Counted from the stretch's first letter, positions 54,239-62,967 are shown. The stretch is DNA of 64,000 bases from Streptococcus australis ATCC 700641 (GCF_000186465.1 NZ_GL636091.1:39138-103137), one strand, 5' to 3'. Numbers and translations are program-made. Notes: a model not told the origin generated them from the sequence alone.

Positions 54239-55117
54239 TTATTTTTCTTTATCTACATAACTGAAGACATCTTCACCGAAATATTTTTCGGATAGTTTAG
54301 CAAGCGTCCCATCTTCTTCCAATTCTTTGATGGCCTTGCTGTAGGCTTCCGCAAATTTTTCGTTTTTCTTATCCTTATGAATCAATGGGTAAGTTGGAAT
54401 TCCTTTGTAGGCAAACCAGCTCAGTTTGTCTGCATATTGGTGGTAAGAACCATCTTTATCTGTGACAGCTTTTTCAAAGGAAAGTTTGATGTCAAAGAAG
54501 CCGTCGTAACGTCCTTCCAGAACCCAAGCATAGGCATCTGCGACTTTGAAAGATTCTGCAGCTGTTAATTCGATTGGTTGGTCCTTATGCTTTTCATTGT
54601 ATTCTTTGATGACATTCCATTGGGCATTTTGTGGTGAAATTGGAACCAATTTTCCTTTTTCTTTAGCAAAATCATCGATGTTCTTGTATTTATCCGCATC
54701 TTCTTTCCGTACGGTAAATCCGATGATACTGGCTCCGATTGGTTCTTTTGGAATGATAAATTTCTTGGCGCGTTCTTCGGTATACCAAGCTCCTTTGGTT
54801 CCAATATCGTATTTACCAGATTCTAGACCAATCAAGAGGTCGTCGTCACTCGTTCCAGTATACTCAAACTTGTAGTCTGGTAGCTTTTCGTCAATAGCTT
54901 TGAGCACAGCTACTTCATAGCCATCTGATTCCCCTTTTTCATCAACGAAATCATACGGCACGTAGTTTTGCGTGTGGGCCACTTTCAAGGTTGTTACTTT
55001 ATTAGATCCTGTTGATTCTTTGCTGTCGTTTGCGTGGTTCAAGCTTCGACCAATAATCGTTGCACCTGCAAGGGCAAGAACAGCCACCCCACCGATAATC
55101 CATGTTTTTTTACTCAT
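54239..55117 (-). CDS. amino acid ABC importer substrate-binding protein, non-lipidated
   Basis: 292-residue bacterial SBP family 3 protein: KVAHTQNYVPYDFVDEKGES, then DGYEVAVLKAIDEKLPDYKF and YDIGTKGAWYTEERA. The N-terminus (KKTWIIGGVAVLALAGATIIGR) is hydrophobic but has no lipobox cysteine, unusual for a Gram-positive binding protein; it is probably kept as an uncleaved anchor. It starts 27 bp after the UroD-like gene at 55145-56146, so the two are co-transcribed. Ligand unknown. Confidence 0.88.
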   Translation of the reverse strand: MSKKTWIIGGVAVLALAGATIIGRSLNHANDSKESTGSNKVTTLKVAHTQNYVPYDFVDEKGESDGYEVAVLKAIDEKLPDYKFEYTGTSDDDLLIGLESGKYDIGTKGAWYTEERAKKFIIPKEPIGASIIGFTVRKEDADKYKNIDDFAKEKGKLVPISPQNAQWNVIKEYNEKHKDQPIELTAAESFKVADAYAWVLEGRYDGFFDIKLSFEKAVTDKDGSYHQYADKLSWFAYKGIPTYPLIHKDKKNEKFAEAYSKAIKELEEDGTLAKLSEKYFGEDVFSYVDKEK

Positions 55118-55144
55118 ATTCTCTTTTCTCGCTTTCTATTTTCC

Positions 55145-56146
55145 TTATTCTGCTGCAGCTTCACGAACCCATTCGATTCGTTCTTCATCAATGTCACTTG
55201 GGATAGTACAATCCGCACCGATGACCAAGCCTGTGGTTCCTGTCTCTGCTATGATGCGTTTGGTTTCTGCTTGGATGGCAGCCTTGTCTCCTGTGTAGAG
55301 AAGACCAGTTTTGCCATTTTCAAAACCACCGAGAACCGTGCGTCCACCGAAGATTTCGCGTCCTTCTGCTAGGCTAATCCCTTCGGGTCCGACTGCCCAG
55401 TTAATGACTGGGGCTGGATAGTCTGTGAAGAGATGGATATCATTGCGAGCTCCTTCGTAGCCACAGATATGAAGAATATTTACGCCACCGGCTTCCTTAG
55501 CTGTCTCTAAGACATGGAGTTCACTAGGCGCGATGACTTGTTTGTAAACTTCCTGACTGACACGCGCATCTTGGATGCTTTGAACACTGAGGTAGATCCC
55601 GTCTGCTCCAGCTTCTTTAATGATTCGTTGGCTCAAACTTGCAATATCTTGGCCAATGGTATCCAATACTTTTTTAAGAGTGGCTGCATCTTGATCGATA
55701 AAGTTGGCGATCAAGTCATCTCCACCTGACACTTCTCCGACCAACCATTTGAAGTAGGTCACTGGAGCAAAGATGTTGTAGATTGCTACAATGTCCTCTT
55801 CAAAACCAGCGCGAATTTTTTTGACCAATTCTACCTGCTCTGTGATCCATGGATGATCTGCTCCAAGGGGTTCAATCCCTGCTAAATCCGAGATGTTTTC
55901 AAGGCCCTTGTAAATAGCTGGGTTTGGATAAGCAAAGTAGCCATCACTCATGAGTTTGACAAAGTCTGGTTTGACCTTGTGTAGGAAGTTTTTATGACCA
56001 TTGAGGTTTTTTTCAATAATTTCAGGATTGGAAAAACCTTTCAACCATTCTTCTTCCCTTGTAAAGTGATGCCAAAAGCCAACTGGCACACGGTCAACCG
56101 CTTCCCCTCTGAAAGCTTTTAAAACTAATTCTCTTTTTGTGGACAT
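55145..56146 (-). CDS. UroD-fold protein, predicted zinc/thiol methyltransferase (copy 1)
   Basis: 333 residues, URO-D superfamily. It has H226-x-C228 in LHICGYEG and C313 in VIGADCTIPSD, the His-Cys-Cys zinc set of MtaA-type methyltransferases that activate a thiol. It opens STKRELVLKAFRGEAVDRVPVGFW, like these methyltransferases rather than HemE. Streptococci lack heme synthesis, so decarboxylation of uroporphyrinogen is unlikely. First gene of an operon with a complete amino acid importer. Paralogous to the gene at 56465-57466, with identical placement of the metal residues. Methyl donor and acceptor are unknown. Confidence 0.85.
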   Translation of the reverse strand: MSTKRELVLKAFRGEAVDRVPVGFWHHFTREEEWLKGFSNPEIIEKNLNGHKNFLHKVKPDFVKLMSDGYFAYPNPAIYKGLENISDLAGIEPLGADHPWITEQVELVKKIRAGFEEDIVAIYNIFAPVTYFKWLVGEVSGGDDLIANFIDQDAATLKKVLDTIGQDIASLSQRIIKEAGADGIYLSVQSIQDARVSQEVYKQVIAPSELHVLETAKEAGGVNILHICGYEGARNDIHLFTDYPAPVINWAVGPEGISLAEGREIFGGRTVLGGFENGKTGLLYTGDKAAIQAETKRIIAETGTTGLVIGADCTIPSDIDEERIEWVREAAAE

Positions 56147-56203
56147 GTTCTTACCTCGTTCTATTCTTTTCTTGCTAGTTATCTTAACACTTGGACTTTT
56201 ATT

Positions 56204-56231
56204 TGACTAATATATATTTTTTATCAAGCCC
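56204..56231 (-). promoter_or_regulatory. 28-bp shared motif upstream of uroD-like copy 1
   Basis: Minus-strand pattern GGGC-TTGATA then N9-TATTA-GTCA, matching 57558-57585 in spacing and at most positions. TGATA-N9-TATTA differs by one base from TGATA-N9-TATCA, recalled as the streptococcal CmbR/CysR (cysteine regulon) motif. 57 bp upstream of the ATG. Confidence 0.6.
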
Positions 56232-56245
56232 TTCATCTTTTTTTA

Positions 56246-56446
56246 TCACTGATCTTCTAGGAGCAGGACTCCTGCTAGATCAGACGGGCGAATGAGGGAG
56301 AGACTATGAGCTGGAATTTTCTCCAGTCTTTCCACATCCGGATCCGTTTTGCTTTCCTCTTGACTGCTAGCGGCAGCAACTTTTGCGAGTCCTAGGACTA
56401 GGAATAAAGCTACCAGCATCAGACACCAAATATTGATTTTTTTCAT
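56246..56446 (-). CDS. small secreted protein, 66 aa
   Basis: Not recognised. A clear signal peptide (KKINIWCLMLVALFLVLGLA, with AxA cleavage near AAAS) is followed by a mature peptide of about 40 residues, acidic at first and ending in PSDLAGVLLLEDQ. No lipobox and no cysteines in the mature part. Strong GGAGAGGGAG site; it begins 18 bp after the second UroD-like gene and so belongs to the same transcript. Could be a degraded binding protein or a genuine secreted peptide. Confidence 0.7.
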   Translation of the reverse strand: MKKINIWCLMLVALFLVLGLAKVAAASSQEESKTDPDVERLEKIPAHSLSLIRPSDLAGVLLLEDQ

Positions 56447-56464
56447 CTCCCTCTCCTTTCTCTT

Positions 56465-57466
56465 TTATAAGACAGCTGCTTGGCGCACCCAATCAAGACG
56501 TTCCAATTGGAAATCGTCTGGCACGGTGCAGTCTGCTCCAAGGATCAAACCGCGACTTCCAGCTTCTGCCACCAAGCGACGGGTTTCTTGCTCGATAGTT
56601 GCTCGTTCCCCTTGGTAGAGCAAGCCTTTCTTACCATTGACAAAGCCACCCAAGACGGCGCGATTGCCAAAGAGCTTGCGCCCCTCTGCTAAGCTGATCC
56701 CTTCATGATGGGTCGCCCAGTTGATAACCTGAGCTGGATAATCCTTGAAGAGTTCCACTTCATTGCTAGCTCCTTCAAAGCCACAGATATGAAGGATATT
56801 GATGCCACCCGCTTCATTGGCCGCTTCTAGGACAGCGATACTGCTCGGTTCAATAATCTTGCGGTATTCTTCATCTGTCACGCGCTCATCTTGGATCTGC
56901 TGAGTTGAGAAGTAAATCCCTTCCACTCCCGCTTCTTGGATCAAGCGGCGACTAAGAATAGCGATATCTTCAGCAATGACATCAAGTACATGGGCCAAGG
57001 TTTCTGGATCTTCCTTGATAAAGTCCGCAATCACTTGATCCCCGCGAGAATGATCTGTCCGGAACCAGCGTTTCAAATAAGAAATGGGCGAGAAGATGTT
57101 GTAGAAAGAAGCAATCTCCTCATGAAAATGAGAACGAATTTCCTTGACCACTTCAATTTGTTTTTCAATCCAAGGATGATGCTCTCCGATGGGCTGAATA
57201 TCCTTTAATTCTTGGATTGATGTGATCTCTCTCGAATAAAGAGCACTCGGATAGCGGAAGAAGCCATCGCTCATAATCTTGACAAAATCAGGGGAAATTT
57301 CTTCAACATAGTGTTGGTGTCCTTTGATACTTTTTTCAAGTACGGCCGGATTGTCTAGACCCAATTCTTTTTCTTCTTGGGTCACATAATGGAGCCAAAA
57401 TCCTACAGGAATTCGCTCTACTGCTTCGCCTCGAATGGCACGAAGAACCAATTCTTTTTTACTCAT
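56465..57466 (-). CDS. UroD-fold protein, predicted zinc/thiol methyltransferase (copy 2)
   Basis: 333 residues from ATG 57466 (GGAGG in front; the ORF extending to 57544 has no better site). Same superfamily and length as the gene at 55145-56146, with H226-x-C228 (LHICGFEG) and C313 (ILGADCTVPDD) at identical positions. Start region SKKELVLRAIRGEAVERIPV aligns with copy 1. The two have clearly diverged outside the core, suggesting different substrates or a heterodimer. Followed by the 66-residue secreted protein, then by copy 1 and the importer. Confidence 0.85.
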   Translation of the reverse strand: MSKKELVLRAIRGEAVERIPVGFWLHYVTQEEKELGLDNPAVLEKSIKGHQHYVEEISPDFVKIMSDGFFRYPSALYSREITSIQELKDIQPIGEHHPWIEKQIEVVKEIRSHFHEEIASFYNIFSPISYLKRWFRTDHSRGDQVIADFIKEDPETLAHVLDVIAEDIAILSRRLIQEAGVEGIYFSTQQIQDERVTDEEYRKIIEPSSIAVLEAANEAGGINILHICGFEGASNEVELFKDYPAQVINWATHHEGISLAEGRKLFGNRAVLGGFVNGKKGLLYQGERATIEQETRRLVAEAGSRGLILGADCTVPDDFQLERLDWVRQAAVL

Positions 57467-57557
57467 ACCGTGAAACCTCCTCAATCTCTTCTCCAAAAGG
57501 AAGACTGATTGCTGCCCTTCTGAAATTTGTAACCATGATATCACCTCGAAAAGTAGC

Positions 57558-57585
57558 TGACTAATATATTTTCCCTATCAAGGCC
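57558..57585 (-). promoter_or_regulatory. 28-bp shared motif upstream of uroD-like copy 2
   Basis: Second copy of the motif at 56204-56231: GGCCTTGATA, then N9-TATTA-GTCA on the minus strand, 92 bp upstream of the chosen ATG. Recurrence ahead of both paralogs implies one regulator for the whole cluster. Confidence 0.6.
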
Positions 57586-57613
57586 TTAAAATTTCTTTAT
57601 TGAGGTAGGTATC

Positions 57614-57650
57614 AAAAAAAGCGCAAGCCCTTGAAAATAAAGCCTTGCGC
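57614..57650 (-). terminator. orphan terminator upstream of uroD-like copy 2
   Basis: GCGCAAG/CTTGCGC stem and T7 on the minus strand. There is no minus-strand gene just upstream of it, because the next gene (57786) is on the plus strand. It may end a leader (attenuator) or a small RNA; a 14-codon ORF with AGGAGA lies ahead of it at about 57750-57706. Confidence 0.7.
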
Positions 57651-57785
57651 GCATTCTGATCTATTATTTTATTTTTGAAGAAAGGAACCTACTTTGAAAA
57701 TTACTTGACCCCGTTATAAGAATCAACTATACCCCTCCTTTTCATTCTCCTAAAATATGGTATACTAAAGAAAAAGGAGGTGCCT

Positions 57786-58607
57786 ATGTCTTCCATTCGT
57801 TTAATTGTCAGTGATATTGACGGAACCATTCTGGACCAGCAGCATCAGGTCGATCCCGACCTCATCGAACTCATCCCCAAGCTCCAAGAAAAAAAGATTC
57901 CTTTTATCTTGGCATCGGCTCGTTCTCCTATCGGGATTGCTCCTATCGCAAGAAGATTGGGCGTCCACCAGGAACCAATCGCTTGCTATAATGGAGCTCT
58001 CATCGTCAAGGGAGAAGAGATTCTATTTGAACACAGCCTGAACAAAGATGAGATCCGCACCTTCCTCCATCGTGTGGAAGAACTAGATTCCAGCATTTCG
58101 ATTAATTGTTATAGTGGGTCAGTCTGGTTTAACTCCAGAGAGGACCAGTGGACCCAAGTTGAGGCTTCGATTACTGGTGAGACGCCACAGATACAGCCCC
58201 TTTCTCAGACCCTCTCTGACGATGCTCTCCATCTACATAAATTGCTCTTGATCGGCGATACTCAGAACATTCAAGAACTCTATCAGAAGCTGGATCCACA
58301 AGAATTTCCTCAGACTGCTTTCTACCTTTCAAAGGAAAACTACCTAGAAGTCACCGCCAAGTCCGTCTCAAAAAGAGATGCTGTCCTTGAACTGGCTGCT
58401 TATTACCAGGTCCCTTTAGAACAGGTCATGACCATCGGGGATCACTTCAATGACCTCCCCATGATTCGTCTGGCTGGACTTGGAGTTGCCATGGGAAATG
58501 CTCCTGAAGCCGTCCAAAAGGAAGCTCAAGTTGTCACCAGTAGCAACCAAGAGCACGGCGTAGCAAAAGCAATCCAAGAGTATGTCTTATCACCATCAAA
58601 CAAATAA
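57786..58607 (+). CDS. HAD-superfamily Cof-type phosphatase
   Basis: 273 residues. Nucleophile motif D10-I-D12-G-T, a C2-type cap domain, and the C-terminal GDHFNDLPMIRLAGLGVAMGNAPE that places Mg2+. Family members hydrolyse sugar phosphates, FMN or pyridoxal phosphate; substrate not predictable. AAAGGAGGTGCCT precedes the ATG at 57786; a TATACT lies 25 bp further up. Single gene with its own terminator. Confidence 0.93.
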   Translation: MSSIRLIVSDIDGTILDQQHQVDPDLIELIPKLQEKKIPFILASARSPIGIAPIARRLGVHQEPIACYNGALIVKGEEILFEHSLNKDEIRTFLHRVEELDSSISINCYSGSVWFNSREDQWTQVEASITGETPQIQPLSQTLSDDALHLHKLLLIGDTQNIQELYQKLDPQEFPQTAFYLSKENYLEVTAKSVSKRDAVLELAAYYQVPLEQVMTIGDHFNDLPMIRLAGLGVAMGNAPEAVQKEAQVVTSSNQEHGVAKAIQEYVLSPSNK

Positions 58608-58638
58608 CCTATGAAGTTTCTTCCTTCATGGGTTTTTA
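58607..58638 (+). terminator. terminator of HAD phosphatase gene
   Basis: CCTATGAAG/CTTCATGGG hairpin followed by T5 on the plus strand, between convergent genes. Confidence 0.8.
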
Positions 58639-59688
58639 TTACCCTTCTTTCATGACAAAGTAAGCACGCACTTTTGGTGCGACTTGCGTTCCAAAAAGTT
58701 CAATAGCTCGAAGAACTTGATCATGTGGCATAGAACCAAGCGGTAAGTGCAACATAAAGCGATCCAAGCCTAAATCCTCAATCATACGGATCATTTTTTC
58801 TGCTACTTGATCTGGATTTCCCACAAACATAGCGCCATTTGGCCCCACCTGCTCAAGATATTGCTCATAACGCAATTCCTGCCAGTGCGGACGGTCTTTA
58901 GAAATCGCATCCACCACTTGCTTGGTCGGATGGAAATAATCTTTCACTGCCTGCTCGCCATCTTCAGCAATCCACCCCCAAGAATGGGCTCCCACTTTCA
59001 AGTCTTTGTCAGCATGACCCGCTTCGCTTCCAATCTCACGATAAGCTTGAATCAACTTTTTAAAATAGCGAGGATTGCCACCGATAATCGCATAGACAAT
59101 CGGCAAACCAGCACGGGCAATCTTGATGGTTGACTCAACGTTCCCTCCTGTCGCTACCCACAGAGGCAATTTTTCCTGAACTGGACGTGGATAGACTTCT
59201 TTTCCAGCAATGCTTTGGGTCAATTGTCCACGCCAGTTCACTTTGGTGCTTTCATTTGCCAGCTGAAGCAGGTCCAATTTTTCATCAAAGAGGGCTTCAT
59301 AGTCTTTCAGGTCATAGCCAAACAGAGGAAAGGACTCGGTGAATGAACCACGCCCAGCCATAATCTCCGCACGTCCGTTTGAAAGGGCATCGATGGTGGC
59401 ATATTGTTGGAACAAACGGATGGGATCCATACTCGAGAGGATGCTGACAGCACTGGTCAAACGAATCTTCTTGGTATTCACCGCACCAGCTGCAAGGACA
59501 ATCTCTGGCGCTGATACCGCAAAGTCCTCCCGATGATGCTCCCCAATGCCATACACATCCAAACCAACCTTATCAGCCAACTCTATCTCTGCCACCAACT
59601 GACGGATTCGTTCATCATGACTGTATACTTGTCCAGTCCCATTTAAGGCTGTTGTTTCACCAAATGTTGAAATTCCTAATTCTACCAT
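58639..59688 (-). CDS. LLM-class flavin-dependent oxidoreductase
   Basis: 349 residues, luciferase-like monooxygenase fold (TIM barrel). It begins MVELGISTFGETTALNGTGQ and has the typical DVYGIGEHHREDFAVSAPE segment and the flavin-binding region GRAEIMAGRGSFTESFPLFGYD. Probably uses FMNH2; substrate unknown. Weak ribosome site (ACGAG). Converges with the HAD gene and stands alone. Confidence 0.9.
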   Translation of the reverse strand: MVELGISTFGETTALNGTGQVYSHDERIRQLVAEIELADKVGLDVYGIGEHHREDFAVSAPEIVLAAGAVNTKKIRLTSAVSILSSMDPIRLFQQYATIDALSNGRAEIMAGRGSFTESFPLFGYDLKDYEALFDEKLDLLQLANESTKVNWRGQLTQSIAGKEVYPRPVQEKLPLWVATGGNVESTIKIARAGLPIVYAIIGGNPRYFKKLIQAYREIGSEAGHADKDLKVGAHSWGWIAEDGEQAVKDYFHPTKQVVDAISKDRPHWQELRYEQYLEQVGPNGAMFVGNPDQVAEKMIRMIEDLGLDRFMLHLPLGSMPHDQVLRAIELFGTQVAPKVRAYFVMKEG

Positions 59689-59766
59689 ACTGATTTACTC
59701 GTTTCATTATTAGTTATTTTGGGATTTTATCACTAATTAGTTATAATTGCAAAAAATTTGCTTATT

Positions 59767-59795
59767 AAAAAAAGGCTGGGACAAAAGTCCTAGCC
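59767..59795 (-). terminator. glmS/repeat copy 3 terminator
   Basis: GGCTAGGAC, TTTT, GTCCCAGCC and T7 on the minus strand, about 160 bp after the glmS stop, immediately beyond the structured repeat. Confidence 0.88.
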
Positions 59796-59819
59796 TCTCA
59801 ATTGTTTTTGGATTGTCGA

Positions 59820-59945
59820 GCAAGACGCAGTGGTTGAGTGGGCTCTACTACGCTGATTTCATCAGCTTTTACAGCCCTACTCAACTGTGCGGAGGTGGGA
59901 CGACGAAATCGAATTCTATCGAATTACCGATTTCTGTCCCGCTCT
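59820..59945 (-). repeat. structured intergenic repeat, copy 3, downstream of glmS
   Basis: Same architecture as 31965-32118. Hairpin with GGTTGAGTGGGCT against AGCCCTACTCAAC, and hairpin GGGAC...GAAATCGAATTC against its complement ending GTCCC. Bases differ from copy 2 but pairing is kept (TTGATT/AATCAA became TTGAGT/ACTCAA; AGGAC/GTCCT became GGGAC/GTCCC). It starts about 9 bp after the glmS stop. Confidence 0.8.
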
Positions 59946-59953
59946 CTCTTAGA

Positions 59954-61762
59954 TTATTCTACTGTTACGGATTTAGCAAGGTTCCGTGGTTTGTCTACAT
60001 CAAGTCCACGGTGGAGGGTTGCAAAGTAAGCGACTAATTGTGTTGGTACGACCATTGAGATTGGTGAGAGGTAAGGGTGTACGGTCGTAAGAACGATATC
60101 GTCTGTATCTTTGGCAACATTTTCTTCTGCGATGGTGAGGACCTTAGCACCACGCGCTGCCACTTCTTGGATATTTCCACGAGTGTGGTTAGCAAGAACT
60201 GGGTCTGACAAGAGGGCCAAAACAGGTGTTCCATCCTCAATCAAGGCAATGGTTCCGTGCTTGAGCTCTCCAGCCGCAAAACCTTCACATTGGATGTAAG
60301 AAATCTCTTTGAGCTTGAGACTGGCTTCCATGGCTACATAATAATCTTGACCACGTCCGATGTAAAAGGCGTTGCGTGTTGTTTCAAGAAGGTCACGAAC
60401 CTTAGCATCAATCAATTCTTTTTCTGAAAGGGTTGACTCGATAGACTGAGCCACGATAGACAACTCATGAACCAGGTCAAAAGCTTTGGCTTTTTCATTG
60501 CCATTTGCTTCACCAACCGCTTTTGCAAGGAAAGCAAGGGCTGCGATTTGGGCTGTATAAGCCTTAGTTGATGCTACAGCAATTTCAGGACCTGCATGAA
60601 GCAACATAGTATGGTTGGCTTCACGTGAAAGGGTTGATCCTGGCACGTTTGTCACTGTCAAGCTTGGGATTCCCATTTCATTGGCCTTAACCAAAACCTG
60701 ACGGCTATCAGCTGTTTCACCAGATTGACTGATAAAGATGAAAAGTGGTTTCTGGCTGAGAAGTGGCATCCCATAACCCCACTCAGAGGAGATACCCAGT
60801 TCAACTGGTGTATCCGTCAATTCTTCCAACATCTTCTTAGAAGCAAATCCTGCGTGGTAAGATGTTCCAGCTGCAAGGATGTAGATGCGGTCAGCGTCTT
60901 GAACAGCCTTGATGATGGCTGGGTCTACCACTACTTGACCAGCCTCATCTGTGTAGGCTTGAATGAGCTTACGCATCACCGTTGGTTGCTCATCAATTTC
61001 TTTGAGCATGTAGTAAGGGTAAGTTCCCTTACCGATATCTGACAAGTCAAGTTCAGCAGTGTAGCTAGCACGCTCACGGCTGTTGCCATCGTAGTCTTGC
61101 ACTTCAACGCTATCAGCTTTCACAATTACCAACTCTTGGTCATGGATCTCCATATATTGGTTGGTTTCACGAATCATGGCCATAGCATCTGAGCAGACCA
61201 TGTTATAGCCTTCTCCAAGACCAATCAAAAGTGGTGATTTGTTCTTGGCCACGTAGATGACATCTGGATTTTCAGAGTCAATCAAGGCAAAGGCATAAGA
61301 TCCACGGATGATGTGAAGAGCCTTTTTAAAGGCTTCAAGTACTGACAAGCCATCTTCTTCCGCAAATTTCCCAATCAAGTGAACGGCGATTTCTGTATCT
61401 GTTTGTCCCTTGAAGTGGTGACCCGCAAGGTATTCTTCCTTGATTTCGAGATAGTTTTCAATCACACCATTGTGCACCAAGACAAAACGTCCTGTCTCAG
61501 AGCGGTGTGGGTGAGCATTATCTTCCGTTGGTTTCCCGTGAGTCGCCCAACGAGTATGTCCGATACCAGTTGTTCCCTCAACACCAGCCGTTTTAGCAGA
61601 CAATTCCGCAATACGACCAACCGCTTTCACCAAATGGTTTTCAGCACCACCTAGGACAAAAATCCCCGCAGAATCATAACCACGGTATTCAAGCTTTTCA
61701 AGTCCTTGAATCAAAATATCCGTTGCATTTGTATTTCCAACAACACCAACAATTCCACACAT
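59954..61762 (-). CDS. glmS: glutamine-fructose-6-phosphate aminotransferase
   Basis: Makes glucosamine-6-phosphate for peptidoglycan; 602 residues. The catalytic Cys is residue 2 (MCGIVGVVG), which fixes the start at 61762 even though the nearest good ribosome site (AAGGAG) is about 30 bases upstream, with a CACAG/CTGTG hairpin between. N-terminal glutaminase (1-240), then two SIS isomerase domains ([27 protein letters not shown]), ending LAKSVTVE. No glmS ribozyme-like leader was recognised; NagR-type operators flank the promoter. Confidence 0.96.
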   Translation of the reverse strand: MCGIVGVVGNTNATDILIQGLEKLEYRGYDSAGIFVLGGAENHLVKAVGRIAELSAKTAGVEGTTGIGHTRWATHGKPTEDNAHPHRSETGRFVLVHNGVIENYLEIKEEYLAGHHFKGQTDTEIAVHLIGKFAEEDGLSVLEAFKKALHIIRGSYAFALIDSENPDVIYVAKNKSPLLIGLGEGYNMVCSDAMAMIRETNQYMEIHDQELVIVKADSVEVQDYDGNSRERASYTAELDLSDIGKGTYPYYMLKEIDEQPTVMRKLIQAYTDEAGQVVVDPAIIKAVQDADRIYILAAGTSYHAGFASKKMLEELTDTPVELGISSEWGYGMPLLSQKPLFIFISQSGETADSRQVLVKANEMGIPSLTVTNVPGSTLSREANHTMLLHAGPEIAVASTKAYTAQIAALAFLAKAVGEANGNEKAKAFDLVHELSIVAQSIESTLSEKELIDAKVRDLLETTRNAFYIGRGQDYYVAMEASLKLKEISYIQCEGFAAGELKHGTIALIEDGTPVLALLSDPVLANHTRGNIQEVAARGAKVLTIAEENVAKDTDDIVLTTVHPYLSPISMVVPTQLVAYFATLHRGLDVDKPRNLAKSVTVE

Positions 61763-61861
61763 AGTATACACGACACAGACAAGCTGTGCTTTCTCCTTCT
61801 ATAAAAATGAAAGAAAATAGGTATCCGTACTTGAGTTCCCTTATTTTCTTAGCCAATTTAT

Positions 61862-61963
61862 AAAATTGGTCTAGTCTGATTCGATAGAAAAATTATCAGC
61901 GGAGTCAGTATACAATGCTTTTTTCTGTTTGTCAACCTTCAAAATATCAAAAATTGGTCTAGT
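61862..61963 (-). promoter_or_regulatory. glmS promoter flanked by NagR-type sites
   Basis: TTGACA (61930-61935), 17 bp, TATACT (61907-61912). A 14-bp direct repeat AAAATTGGTCTAGT occurs at 61862-61875 and 61950-61963, one on each side. TTGGTCTAG is half of the GntR/NagR dre palindrome, and NagR control of glmS by such paired sites is known in S. mutans. Confidence 0.75.
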
Positions 61964-61977
61964 TAAGAAAGGATTAA

Positions 61978-62009
61978 GAAAAACCTATCAACTTTTTTAG
62001 TGATAGGTT
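61978..62009 (-). terminator. terminator of the 62-64 kb ABC operon
   Basis: AACCTATCA/TGATAGGTT stem with T4-5 on the minus strand, about 80 bp past the permease stop and upstream of the glmS promoter. Confidence 0.8.
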
Positions 62010-62088
62010 AGGATGATTGGCTTATTTTTAGATCGTTATTGATGCCAACTGATCTAAATGCCTATCGAGTAATTGTATAAGTTTCACT

Positions 62089-62967
62089 TCATTTTTTGAT
62101 CTTTTTAATCATCAAATCAACTCCCAGCAAAACAACTATAATAATGAAAATATAGGCAAACATGGACTGACTCGATAGATGTTCCCCACTCGCATTCTTC
62201 AAGATAATCCCATAAGATTCTTTGTAGTTCGTAATTACTGTAGACGGTGCATGATCAAAGACTTTACTAATTGCATCTTTCATTAAAATCTGTTTTAGTA
62301 GTGCATTCACTTGTGTCAAAGGGAACCAGGACATGACCTGTTGCAAGCTTTCTCCTACGGATCCAATCGAAAGATAAACACCTGAAATGAATCCGATAAA
62401 AGTTCCAACTATTGTACTCAAAGTTGTAAATGCTGAACTGGTTCGAATAAAAGCTAGGATTGGCAGAATAATAGTTGCAGACAACATCGTTCCCATTGTG
62501 ACAACTCCTAAAATAGATAAGTAGTCCATCATAGAATAGTCAAGAAGAGCACTAAAACCATTAAACATACCAATTGCAAAGATACAAGAGAACATGGTCA
62601 TAATAATCCCAAATAAAATCGCAAAGATCGCATACGATAGTTCAATTTTAAAGTTAGAAACTGGACTGACTTTAAAGTCCTCACTCAATTTCTTTTCTCT
62701 ATCCGAAACCATCACTCCAAATGCACCAAGAGTACTGGTCATTGAAATAATGGTCGTTAAACCTGAGATTAACCAATAATTGACCATCTGGACGGTGTCC
62801 GTAGAGGCGGTATCACTATTCAAAGCCTCCTTGATGGCATCAATCTGAATTTGTCCTAAAAAGACTTGATAAACCAAGATTAAGATGATGACTGATAAGA
62901 AGGACATAAAGAAAGCTAAGCGATCTCTTGTATAGACTTTCCGATTTCTAGAGATTAATTCAAGCAT
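62089..62967 (-). CDS. ABC-2 type exporter permease
   Basis: 292 residues with six hydrophobic spans, and a large extracellular loop after the first (about 45-65), the ABC2_membrane pattern of drug and polyketide exporters. It begins MLELISRNRKVYTRDRLAFF. Overlaps the ATPase gene by 8 bp. Typical of two-component multidrug exporters, but no resistance profile can be inferred. Confidence 0.87.
   Translation of the reverse strand: MLELISRNRKVYTRDRLAFFMSFLSVIILILVYQVFLGQIQIDAIKEALNSDTASTDTVQMVNYWLISGLTTIISMTSTLGAFGVMVSDREKKLSEDFKVSPVSNFKIELSYAIFAILFGIIMTMFSCIFAIGMFNGFSALLDYSMMDYLSILGVVTMGTMLSATIILPILAFIRTSSAFTTLSTIVGTFIGFISGVYLSIGSVGESLQQVMSWFPLTQVNALLKQILMKDAISKVFDHAPSTVITNYKESYGIILKNASGEHLSSQSMFAYIFIIIVVLLGVDLMIKKIKK

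Noticed and set aside
55145..57466. Annotation of the two UroD-fold genes as uroporphyrinogen decarboxylase (hemE)
   Set aside because: His-x-Cys and Cys zinc ligands match MtaA-type methyltransferases, there are two copies beside an importer, and streptococci lack heme synthesis.
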